A stretch of 53,572 nucleotides of DNA from an uncultured beta proteobacterium (GTDB lineage Bacteria > Pseudomonadota > Gammaproteobacteria > Burkholderiales > Burkholderiaceae_C): contig CAIVLG010000210.1 of the NCBI GenBank assembly GCA_903906695.1, positions 1 to 53,572 of the forward strand, written 5' to 3'. Both the position numbers and the translations under genes were made by a program. Positions 35,726 through 44,049 of this stretch are shown here, piece after piece (the first letter of the stretch is position 1; each line of letters begins with the position of its first letter). Under the pieces are notes generated by a model that was given only the letters and a program-made list of their open reading frames with translations, was not told the origin of the DNA and did no database searches.

Positions 35726-37180
35726 GTGTACGCATTGTTTTTTGTGCTGGCGATTCCGCTCTTGGGAGGGGCGATTCTGGCGTTCACCGGGCATCGGGAT
35801 TTCGCGCGCAACATCAATGTCGTGTTCAGTCTGGGTACCTTTATTGCGGCCTGCGTGTTGACCGCGCAGATCATCAGTGACGGGCCGATTCTGGTCTGGG
35901 ACAAGCAATTCTTTATCGACCCGCTGAATGTATTTCTGGTCACGCTGACCTGTTTTGTCGGCTTCACGACCGCCATTTTTTCTCGCCCCTACATGCGCAT
36001 TGAGCAGGATCACGGCAAGATGACGCCAACCCGCATGCGCCTTTACCACAGCATGTATCAGCTGTTCAATTTCACCATGCTGCTGGGGCTGACGACCAAC
36101 AACCTGGGCATCGTCTGGGTCTCCATGGAGGCAGCGACACTGACCACGGTGCTACTGGTCAGCGTCTATCGCACCGCAGCCAGCCTCGAGGCGGCCTGGA
36201 AATACTTTATTCTGTGCGGCGTCGGCATTGCCCAGGCACTGTTTGGTACCGTGCTCCTTTATATGGCCGCTGAAAAAGTTCTGGGTCCGGAGAGCGCCAC
36301 CCTGTTGTGGACCAGTCTGAACGCCATCAAGGGGCAGCTTGATCCTTCGATCATCACGCTGGCCTTTGCCTTCCTGCTGATTGGTTACGGCACCAAGGTC
36401 GGCATGGTGCCGCTGCACAGCTGGTTGCCCGACGCGCATGCCGAAGGCCCGACCCCGGTGTCGGCCGTGCTTTCGGGCCTGCTGCTCAACATGGCGATGT
36501 ATGCCGTGCTGCGCTGCAAGGTGCTGACCGATGGCGCCTTGCATAGTCCCATGGCTGGCCAGCTGATGATGGGTTTTGGCCTTCTGTCGCTGGTCGTGGC
36601 GGCGTTCTTTCTGTCACGCCAGAAGGACGTCAAGCGCATGTTTTCCTATTCGTCGATCGAGCACATGGGATTGATCACCTTCGCCTTTGGCATGGGCGGA
36701 TCGATCGCCAACTTTGCCGGTTTGCTTCACATGACGGTGCATTCGCTGATCAAGTCGGCAGTCTTTTTTACCGTTGGTCACGCGACGCAAAAAGCCGGTA
36801 CCCAGGTGATGAGCGAAATTCGTGGACTGATCAAGATCAATCCAACGGTCGGTTGGGGCTTGATGTTGAGCGTGATGGCGGTCCTGGGCATGCCGCCGTT
36901 TGGGGTCTTTGCCAGCGAGTTCCTGATCCTGACCACGGCCATGCGCGAGCAACCCTGGTCGACGCCTTTTCTGTTGATCTCGCTCGGGGTCGCCTTCGCA
37001 TCGATTCTGGTTCGGGTACTGCCGATGGTATTTGGCGAAACCTCGCTCAAACCCCTGCTCCATCCACCGGCACTGGTACCGGTGTTTGTTCACATCGGAA
37101 TGGGTCTGGTACTGGGTTTGTATATTCCGCCCTACCTGAATGGCTGGTACGTTCAGGCGGCCATGATGCTGGGGGGTTGA
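35726..37180 (+). CDS. hyfF: HyfF-like antiporter-type membrane subunit
   Basis: This is a 484-residue NuoN/HyfF homologue with about 13-14 helices. Glu135 (WVSMEAATLTT) and Lys224 (GYGTKVGMVPL) are the conserved charged pair of the proton channel, and SWLPDAHAEGPTPVSAVLSG follows. The position that is Lys in HyfB (second lysine) is Asn here, so one half of the relay may differ. The GTG at 35726, three bases after hyfE, is the likely start (AAGGAAGAC upstream). A second pump-like subunit suggests high coupling capacity. Confidence 0.9.
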   Translation: MYALFFVLAIPLLGGAILAFTGHRDFARNINVVFSLGTFIAACVLTAQIISDGPILVWDKQFFIDPLNVFLVTLTCFVGFTTAIFSRPYMRIEQDHGKMTPTRMRLYHSMYQLFNFTMLLGLTTNNLGIVWVSMEAATLTTVLLVSVYRTAASLEAAWKYFILCGVGIAQALFGTVLLYMAAEKVLGPESATLLWTSLNAIKGQLDPSIITLAFAFLLIGYGTKVGMVPLHSWLPDAHAEGPTPVSAVLSGLLLNMAMYAVLRCKVLTDGALHSPMAGQLMMGFGLLSLVVAAFFLSRQKDVKRMFSYSSIEHMGLITFAFGMGGSIANFAGLLHMTVHSLIKSAVFFTVGHATQKAGTQVMSEIRGLIKINPTVGWGLMLSVMAVLGMPPFGVFASEFLILTTAMREQPWSTPFLLISLGVAFASILVRVLPMVFGETSLKPLLHPPALVPVFVHIGMGLVLGLYIPPYLNGWYVQAAMMLGG

Positions 37181-37184
37181 GGCG

Positions 37185-38735
37185 ATGATAATTTCCGGCT
37201 TCGAGGCAGAGTTTGAGCGCCTGTCGGCGCCAGTGCCGATCTGGCACGCGGCGATCACGCTGACTGGCTGGCTGAGCGCGGCCACTGCTGTGCGCGACAG
37301 CGGCGGCAGATTGCTGGCTCTGTGGGGTTCCGCGTCGGCGCCGGCTTCGACGGTGTCTGCCGCCTATGTGATTGCCGACGGCTTGATCTGGCTCGAGTTG
37401 CGCTTGCAAGATGATATGACGAGCTACCCCGACCTGGTGCCGATCTTTCCCGCAGCGGGCAGAATGCAGCGTGCCCTGGCGGATTTGTCCGGCATCCGGG
37501 CCGAAGGCGCGAAAGACCAGCGTCCGTGGCTCAACCATGGTGCCTGGCCCGCTGGTCATTTTCCTCTTGCCCAGCGGGCAGAAGCTGCGCAGACATTTGC
37601 AGCCGAGCCGCTGATCGACTACCCGTTCGTGCACGTCGAGGGTGATGGTGTGCATGAAATTGCGGTCGGTCCGGTGCACGCTGGCATCATCGAGCCCGGA
37701 CACTTTCGGTTCTCGGTCGTTGGCGAGAAGGTCTTGCGGCTGGAGCAGCGCCTGGGCTACACGCACAAGGGAATCGAGCAGCGCATGACACAGCTTGACC
37801 CGTTGCAGGCGCACCGCCTGGCCGGACGGGTGTCGGGGGATTCCACGGTGGCCTACGCCTGGGCCTACTGCATGGCGCTGGAGTCGAGTGCCGGTTGCCA
37901 GATCACCCCACGCGCCGCCAGTTTGCGCGCGCTGATGCTGGAGCGCGAACGCGTCGCCAATCATCTGGGCGATCTGGGTGCGCTGGGCAACGACGCGGCG
38001 TTCGCTTTTGGCCTGGCCCAGTTCTCACGCCTGCGTGAGGACTGGCTGCGCTTGTCGAAACAAACCTTCGGCCATCGCCTGATGATGGATTGCATAGCGC
38101 CTGGTGGCCTTGCCTGCGATGTTGAGCAGTCGCTGCTGGAGCGCTTGCACCAGCAGTGTGACGCGATAGAGGCCGAGGTCCAAGTCATGCGCAGCGTCTA
38201 CGAGGAACATGCCGGTCTGCAGGATCGCTTCATGAACACCGGCTGCGTCAGCCCGGCGCTGGCGGCGCAACTGGGGCTCACCGGCCTGGCAGGACGCGCC
38301 AGCGCACAGGCCTGGGACCTGCGCAGCGACCATCCCTGGCCGCCGTATGAGCAGATGCAGCTCAGGATGGCGACGCAATCGAATGGTGACGTGGCAGCCC
38401 GTGTCGCCGTGCGTTTTGACGAAGTGTTCGAGTCGCTGCGATTGATACGCGCCATCGTGAGCGATCTCCCCAGCGGCACGGTGTCGATGGACGTGATGCT
38501 TCCGCAGCAGGCCTGCCGGGGTGCGGGCTGGGTCGAGGGTTGGCGTGGCGAAGTGTTCGTGTCTGTCGAGCTTGACAGTGCCGCCAGCGTGCAGCGCATC
38601 CGTCGTTGCCATCTGCACGATCCGTCCTGGCACAACTGGCCGGTGCTGGAGCACGCCGTGATCGGCAATATCGTGCCCGACTTCCCGCTCATCAACAAAT
38701 CGTTCAACCTCAGCTATTCGGGGCAGGACCTATGA
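37185..38735 (+). CDS. hyfG: HyfG/NuoCD-like large subunit lacking the [NiFe] ligands
   Basis: This 516-residue protein has an N-terminal NuoC-like domain (about 1-140) and a NuoD/hydrogenase large-subunit domain. The first ligand motif, which in HycE reads RVCGICGFAH, here reads RVSGDSTVAY (215-224): both cysteines are Ser (217, 220) and the His is Tyr224. The C-terminal DPCYSC motif reads NLSYSG (508-513): Ser510 and Gly513 replace the cysteines. All four Ni ligands are therefore absent, as in complex I NuoD. The protein ends three residues beyond this motif, with no propeptide for the maturation protease to remove. The fold and LMLERERVANHLGDLGALGND are intact. It cannot be a [NiFe] hydrogenase. 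It is coupled to the next gene by an ATGA overlap. Confidence 0.93.
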   Translation: MIISGFEAEFERLSAPVPIWHAAITLTGWLSAATAVRDSGGRLLALWGSASAPASTVSAAYVIADGLIWLELRLQDDMTSYPDLVPIFPAAGRMQRALADLSGIRAEGAKDQRPWLNHGAWPAGHFPLAQRAEAAQTFAAEPLIDYPFVHVEGDGVHEIAVGPVHAGIIEPGHFRFSVVGEKVLRLEQRLGYTHKGIEQRMTQLDPLQAHRLAGRVSGDSTVAYAWAYCMALESSAGCQITPRAASLRALMLERERVANHLGDLGALGNDAAFAFGLAQFSRLREDWLRLSKQTFGHRLMMDCIAPGGLACDVEQSLLERLHQQCDAIEAEVQVMRSVYEEHAGLQDRFMNTGCVSPALAAQLGLTGLAGRASAQAWDLRSDHPWPPYEQMQLRMATQSNGDVAARVAVRFDEVFESLRLIRAIVSDLPSGTVSMDVMLPQQACRGAGWVEGWRGEVFVSVELDSAASVQRIRRCHLHDPSWHNWPVLEHAVIGNIVPDFPLINKSFNLSYSGQDL

Positions 38736-39247
38736 TCTGGAGGATCGCCAAGCGGATTGCCAGCAATGGCATCCGGACCGAGCCGGCACCCGATATTGGC
38801 GCCACTGCCGAGCTTGAGAGCGCGCGCATACGGAAAGACTTGCTCGACATTCTGGGCCGCTCGCTGATGATTCGCCAGGTCGATGCCGGCTCCTGCAACG
38901 GATGCGAACTCGAAATCAATGCGCTGGGCAACCCCTACTACAACATCGAGGGCCTGGGCATCAAGTTTGTGGCCAGCCCGCGCCACGCCGATCTGCTGCT
39001 GGTGACCGGACCGGTGGCGCGCAACATGGAGACCGCCCTCAAGCGCACCTTTGACGCCACACCGGAACCGAAACTGGTGGTAGCGGTCGGTGACTGCGGC
39101 TGCGATGGCGGCATTTTTGGAGAAAGTTACGCCAGCTGCGGACGCGTCGGCAACGTGATCCCGGTCGATGTTGTGGTGCCGGGTTGTCCGCCACCGCCGC
39201 TGGAAATATTGCGTGGCATTCTGACGGCGGTGCGGCGTCGCGCCTGA
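38732..39247 (+). CDS. hyfI: HyfI/NuoB-like small subunit with one [4Fe-4S] cluster
   Basis: This 171-residue protein is homologous to NuoB and the small subunit of group 4 hydrogenases. Four cysteines that can bind a proximal [4Fe-4S] (N2-like) cluster are all present: Cys55 and Cys58 (CNGCE), Cys122 (GDCGC) and Cys152 (PGCPPPPLEIL). Two extra cysteines (124, 136) are also seen. ATG 38732 overlaps hyfG as ATGA. Electrons from this cluster would go to a non-nickel acceptor or quinone near the HyfC/HyfG interface. Normally HyfH (two [4Fe-4S]) would precede it in the operon, but no such gene is here. It converges on metG (12 bp between stops). Confidence 0.92.
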   Translation: MIWRIAKRIASNGIRTEPAPDIGATAELESARIRKDLLDILGRSLMIRQVDAGSCNGCELEINALGNPYYNIEGLGIKFVASPRHADLLLVTGPVARNMETALKRTFDATPEPKLVVAVGDCGCDGGIFGESYASCGRVGNVIPVDVVVPGCPPPPLEILRGILTAVRRRA

Positions 39248-39259
39248 GCGCCGACTGGC

Positions 39260-41329
39260 CTACCTGACCCGCAGACCGGGCAGTGCGCCGATCGAGGGTT
39301 CCAGCACGTAGATGCCAGGATTCGATTTCTCATCCGCGTGACTGGCCGCCAGCACCATGCCTTCGCTGAGGCCAAACTTCATCTTGCGCGGAGCCAGATT
39401 CGCCACCATGACGGTGAGCTTGCCGATCAGCTGCTGCGGTTCGTAGGCACTCGCAATGCCGCTGAAGACGTTGCGGGTTTGCGCTTCGCCGATGTCCAGT
39501 GTCAGTCGCAGCAGCTTGGTCGAACCCTCGACTGCTTCGCAATTCACGATTCTGGCAATGCGCAGATCGATCTTGCTGAAATCTTCGATGTCGATAGCGG
39601 GGGCGATCTCCTCGCCGCCGGGAAGGATCTTCTCGGGTTCGGCCGAAGCCGGTGCTTCAAACAGGGCTTCCAGTTGCTTGAGGTCGACGCGCTGCATCAG
39701 GTGTTTGTAGTCGCCGATGCGGTGGCCTGTGCCCAGGGCCTCGCTGAGGCCGCCAAATGCTAGCGGTGCGATGTTGAGAAAGGCCTCGACCTGTGCCGCC
39801 AAAGTCGGCAGCACCGGTTTGAGATAGGCGGTGAGCACGGTGAAGGCCTCGATGCAGACGCTGCAAACGTCGTGCAGGCGCGCCTCCATGCCCGCCTGCT
39901 TGGCCAGTTCCCAGGGTTTGTTGGCGTCCACATAGGCATTCACGCGGTCTGCCAGCAGCATGGTTTCGCGCAGCGCCTTGGCGTATTCCCGGTCCTCGTA
40001 AAGTTCTTCGATGCTCGCTCGCTCAGCGCGCAAAAGCGTCAGCAGCGTGGCGCCGTCGGCCGAAATGTCGCCTAGCTTGCCGTCAAAGCGCTTGCTGATA
40101 AAGCCGGCAGCGCGGCTGGCAATGTTGATGTACTTGCCGATCAAATCGCTGTTGACACGCGCCATGAAATCTTCCGGGCTGAACTCGATGTCTTCGTTGC
40201 GGGCGTTCAATTTGGCGGCAAGGTAATAGCGCAGCCACTCAGGGTTCATGCCCAGGCTGAGGTATTTGAGCGGGTCAAGTCCGGTGCCACGACTCTTGCT
40301 CATTTTCTCGCCGCTGTTGATGGTCAGGAAACCGTGGACAAAAATCGCGCTCGGCGTCTTGCGAGCGCTGAAGTGCAGCATGGCGGGCCAGAACAGGGTG
40401 TGGAAAGTGATGATGTCCTTGCCGATGAAGTGGTACTGCTCGGTGCGGGGGTCGGCCACGAAGGCATCGTAGTCCACGCCAATCCTGCCTAGGTAGTTTT
40501 TGAGTGACGCGAGATAACCGATGGGCGCATCAAGCCAGACATAAAAATACTTGCCGGGTGCGTCCGGAATCTCGATGCCGAAGTAAGGCGTGTCACGGCT
40601 GATGTCCCAGTCACCCAGGTCGCGCCTGCCGGCAGCATCGGGTAGCAGCCATTCCTTGATCTTGTTGTAAACCTCGCTTTGCAGATGCGTCTGGCCGCGC
40701 GGGTTGCTGCCTTGCGTCCACTTCTCCAGAAACTCGGCGCAGCGCGGGTCCGACAGCTTGAAGAAATAGTGTTCCGAGTCGCGCAGCACCGGTGTCACGC
40801 CGGTCAGAGCTGAATACGGGTTCTTCAATTCGGTCGGGCTGTAAACAGCGCCGCAGACCTCGCAGTTGTCACCGTATTGGTCCTTGGCGCCGCACTTGGG
40901 ACATTCACCCTTGATGAAGCGATCCGGTAGGAACATGCTCTTCTCGGGGTCGAAAAACTGCGCGATGACCCGGGTCGAAATCAGTTCGTTGGCGCGCAGC
41001 GCCCGGTAGATGGCTTGCGCCAATTCATGGTTCTCCGCGCCGTCGGTGGAATGCCAGTTGTCAAAGCCGATGTGAAAACCATCCAGATAGGGCTTGCGGC
41101 CGGCCGCGATGTCAGCCACAAACTGCTGCGGCGTTTTCCCGGCCTTTTCCGCCGCGATCATGATGGGCGCGCCGTGCGCGTCATCGGCACAGACAAAGTG
41201 CACCGTGTTGCCCATCATTCTTTGGTAGCGCACCCAGATGTCGGCCTGGATGTATTCCATCATGTGCCCGATGTGGAACGGCGCGTTGGCGTAGGGCAGG
41301 GCGGTGGTGACAAACAGTTGGCGTGGCAT
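39260..41329 (-). CDS. metG: Methionyl-tRNA synthetase
   Basis: This 689-residue class I synthetase uses the HIGH motif ([10 protein letters not shown]) and KMSKS ([10 protein letters not shown]). A zinc ribbon [18 protein letters not shown] lies in the connective domain. The C-terminal 110 residues form the tRNA-binding OB domain ([29 protein letters not shown]) used for dimerisation. The start at 41329 ([18 protein letters not shown]) is preferred over upstream in-frame codons. It runs opposite to the hyf operon. Lengths match the betaproteobacterial enzyme. Confidence 0.97.
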   Translation of the reverse strand: MPRQLFVTTALPYANAPFHIGHMMEYIQADIWVRYQRMMGNTVHFVCADDAHGAPIMIAAEKAGKTPQQFVADIAAGRKPYLDGFHIGFDNWHSTDGAENHELAQAIYRALRANELISTRVIAQFFDPEKSMFLPDRFIKGECPKCGAKDQYGDNCEVCGAVYSPTELKNPYSALTGVTPVLRDSEHYFFKLSDPRCAEFLEKWTQGSNPRGQTHLQSEVYNKIKEWLLPDAAGRRDLGDWDISRDTPYFGIEIPDAPGKYFYVWLDAPIGYLASLKNYLGRIGVDYDAFVADPRTEQYHFIGKDIITFHTLFWPAMLHFSARKTPSAIFVHGFLTINSGEKMSKSRGTGLDPLKYLSLGMNPEWLRYYLAAKLNARNEDIEFSPEDFMARVNSDLIGKYINIASRAAGFISKRFDGKLGDISADGATLLTLLRAERASIEELYEDREYAKALRETMLLADRVNAYVDANKPWELAKQAGMEARLHDVCSVCIEAFTVLTAYLKPVLPTLAAQVEAFLNIAPLAFGGLSEALGTGHRIGDYKHLMQRVDLKQLEALFEAPASAEPEKILPGGEEIAPAIDIEDFSKIDLRIARIVNCEAVEGSTKLLRLTLDIGEAQTRNVFSGIASAYEPQQLIGKLTVMVANLAPRKMKFGLSEGMVLAASHADEKSNPGIYVLEPSIGALPGLRVR

Positions 41330-41554
41330 GGGGCGTGGGCTTTCGGCAGATAGACCGGATTTTAGTCGGCGTACCCGCGTGTTTACGCCAAGGCTTGTAC
41401 GACGCAATAAGCGCGTCGCATCGCAGGTATTGCCGCCGCGATCATTTTTTGAAAGCTGCTCCTTCATTGTCATTTATCAATCCATTGCCTCAACGCAAGG
41501 CTACATTGAAGGGCAGGTTCTTTGGCGGTCCAGCCCTGTTTGGGAGGTATTGTG

Positions 41555-44023
41555 ATGAAGTTGTTCAAATCGTCCGAGTCACTTGCGTGCGCTATATCCA
41601 GGCGTGCTTTCCTGGTCGAGTCGGCTGTCTTGGCGAGCGCCTGTTCTGGCGGGGGAGGGGAAAGCATTGCCCCAGACGGGCCGCCGGCCGCAATGACCGG
41701 TGCGAACTGGATGTCCTTCATGCAGGTCACCATCGGCAACCGGCGGCTGACCGACATTGTCATCCCCGGCACCCACGATTCCGGCACCTACGGCATCACC
41801 TCCAGTTCCCCGATTGCCAATGACGGCAAGGGCATTGACTCAATCAACGCTTGGGTCGCCGATAAGAAGAACAACACCTGGTACGGTCCGATCCTCGATA
41901 GCTTTGGGGTCTTCGACAAGATCATGGCCGAAGCGGCCGTTGTCACTTCCTGGTGGGCCAAGGTCCAGCAGAACAACTTCGCCGCGCAACTGCAGTACGG
42001 CGTGCGCTACTTCGACCTGCGCGTTCAGCAGTGGGATGCAACAAGTTTTTACTGCGTGCATTCGCTCAGAGGCGCTGACTTCGCTGAGCTGCTTGCGGCT
42101 GTCAAGACGTTCTATGCCCAGGCAGGATCGGGCTCCGAGGTTCTCATTCTGGATATCCAGCACACCTTCCAGATGAACCATGAAACTTTTGTGACCGTGC
42201 TGAAGCAGACCCTGGTCGACGCCTCCGGCAACAGTCTTCTCATCCCGCGCGGGTCCAACCTGAACCTGCAGAGCATCTGGACCACCAAACAGCGCATTTT
42301 GGTTTTCTACGACGATGACGCGACCGTCACCAAGCACCCGGAGCTCTGGCACAGTTCCTCGTCGGCGAGCGCCCCCCAGATTCACTCGCCATGGCCCAAT
42401 ACCCACGACAGTACCTTTCTCTACAACTTCCTGGGCGGTCAACTGGACGACGTCACAGACCTGAACCGCAAGGGCGGCGAGTTTGTCGTGATGCAATCGC
42501 TGGCCACCGAAGGCTTCGTCAACGTTGCGCTCTCGATTGAGGCGCACTTGTTCAATCTGATGACCGATATCGCGATCATCGGCAAAATCCTGAAACGACT
42601 TGGATTCGACCATGTGGCCCCCATGAACTTCTTCCAGTTCAATTTCGGTGGCACCGATCTGACGAGCTGGCTCAACAGCAAAAGCCAGCGCAATCAGGCG
42701 GCACACCGGGCCAACATTCTGATCATTGACGACTACAGCAATTTCAATTACAGCAAATCTGACGGCACTCAGGGCGGCTATCTCGACCTGATCTACGAAC
42801 TCAACACCAGCCGGGCTGCGCCTTCCCCGCAAGGGCCCTACCATGCCGTTTTGAAGAGCCAGACCGCCAATTTCACCGCGAACCATTACCAGACCTACCC
42901 GGTGGAGTTCCACTTCATCAACACCGGCCAGGTGGCCTGGGACCCGGCCGTCGTCCATCTGGGAACGGCCAGACCCTACGACCGGACGACCCATCTTTAC
43001 ACCAACGACGGCAGCTGGCAGTCGCAGTTTCGCATCCTCATGCAGAACACTACGGCGGTGCAGCCGGGTCAGGAGGCGGTCTTCAAGTTCAACGTCACGC
43101 CAGATGACTACTACAGCTCGTCGTTCCAGTCGTTCGAGCTGGTCGCGGACGCCGCGTATCAGGGTTTTCCGGCGCAGCATTTCGGCGATTACTACGGCAA
43201 TGCCGCCATCTACATCCAGACCGATGTCCTGCGCTACGCCAGTGCGTTGAAGTCCCACAGCGGTAACACCACGATCGCGCAGTTCGACACCACCACGCTC
43301 ACCGCAACATTCACCAACACCGGGAACATGCCGTGGTTCCCGGACGTGGTTTTTCTGGGGATTCCGTATCCATACTGGTTCGCCACTTACTACACGCCGA
43401 AAGGGAACTGGGAAACGAACCACCTCATTCGGATGCAAAACACCGCGGCGGTCATGCCGGGACAGGACGCGATCTTCTCCTTTGGAGCCACGGCCAACAT
43501 CGAGGCCAGCGGCGGTGGCGGCGCATTTCCGTTTCAGTTGGTAGCCACCAAGGCCGCGGGACTGATGCCGCCGCAATCGTTCGGATCACAAGGCAATGTC
43601 GGAATTAGCATTGACATCAACTACGTCCAGACGCCGGGCAATCTGGCTGCGGTACTGGTGTCGAAAAGCCCGGACTGCACCATCCAGCGTGGGCAATCCG
43701 CGCAACTGTCGTTCGTGTTCAAAAACACAGGCAAGATCTCCTGGTACCCGGACCTGATGTTGCTCGCGACGCTGGACGGCAATGCTTCCCCCATGTATAC
43801 GTCGACAGACGGCAGCTGGTTTGAAGACAACAAGATTCCGATGCAAAACACAGCGCCGGTCGGGCCGGGTGAATCGGCAAGCTTTGTATTTACCGCTACG
43901 CCGAACGGCTCGGCTGTGACAGGGAACCAATCCTTCGAGCTCAACATTACCTATCCATTCGTCGATGTCTGGACCTGCGGTGCCGGCGGGCAGGGAACCA
44001 TTCATGTCACCGTGACTGGCTAG
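41555..44023 (+). CDS. Exported PLC-like phosphodiesterase with three NBR1-type Ig repeats
   Basis: This is an 822-residue protein. The N-terminus has a twin-arginine-like SRRAFL (15-20), a hydrophobic stretch and a possible lipobox ending at Cys30, so it may be a Tat-exported lipoprotein. Residues 60-410 are a phosphatidylinositol-phospholipase C X-like domain. DIVIPGTHDSG has the first catalytic His74, GVRYFDLRV has Arg151 and Asp154, and FYCVHSL has the second His169. After this come three repeats of about 120 residues, each with NTG...W...PD and MQNT...PG...F.F (MQNT at 496, 627 and 763). They resemble the NBR1 central Ig domain. A GGGAGG box precedes the ATG by 7 nt. The substrate could be a phospholipid or lipid-linked phosphodiester. 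Confidence 0.82.
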   Translation: MKLFKSSESLACAISRRAFLVESAVLASACSGGGGESIAPDGPPAAMTGANWMSFMQVTIGNRRLTDIVIPGTHDSGTYGITSSSPIANDGKGIDSINAWVADKKNNTWYGPILDSFGVFDKIMAEAAVVTSWWAKVQQNNFAAQLQYGVRYFDLRVQQWDATSFYCVHSLRGADFAELLAAVKTFYAQAGSGSEVLILDIQHTFQMNHETFVTVLKQTLVDASGNSLLIPRGSNLNLQSIWTTKQRILVFYDDDATVTKHPELWHSSSSASAPQIHSPWPNTHDSTFLYNFLGGQLDDVTDLNRKGGEFVVMQSLATEGFVNVALSIEAHLFNLMTDIAIIGKILKRLGFDHVAPMNFFQFNFGGTDLTSWLNSKSQRNQAAHRANILIIDDYSNFNYSKSDGTQGGYLDLIYELNTSRAAPSPQGPYHAVLKSQTANFTANHYQTYPVEFHFINTGQVAWDPAVVHLGTARPYDRTTHLYTNDGSWQSQFRILMQNTTAVQPGQEAVFKFNVTPDDYYSSSFQSFELVADAAYQGFPAQHFGDYYGNAAIYIQTDVLRYASALKSHSGNTTIAQFDTTTLTATFTNTGNMPWFPDVVFLGIPYPYWFATYYTPKGNWETNHLIRMQNTAAVMPGQDAIFSFGATANIEASGGGGAFPFQLVATKAAGLMPPQSFGSQGNVGISIDINYVQTPGNLAAVLVSKSPDCTIQRGQSAQLSFVFKNTGKISWYPDLMLLATLDGNASPMYTSTDGSWFEDNKIPMQNTAPVGPGESASFVFTATPNGSAVTGNQSFELNITYPFVDVWTCGAGGQGTIHVTVTG

Positions 44024-44049
44024 AAGCCACTTTGGACAAGACCACTCTC

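Noticed and set aside
41840-43576. 578-codon frame antisense to the PLC-like gene
   Set aside because: Long only because of high GC; no ribosome-binding site, and the translation is Arg/Val/Gly-rich without any family pattern.
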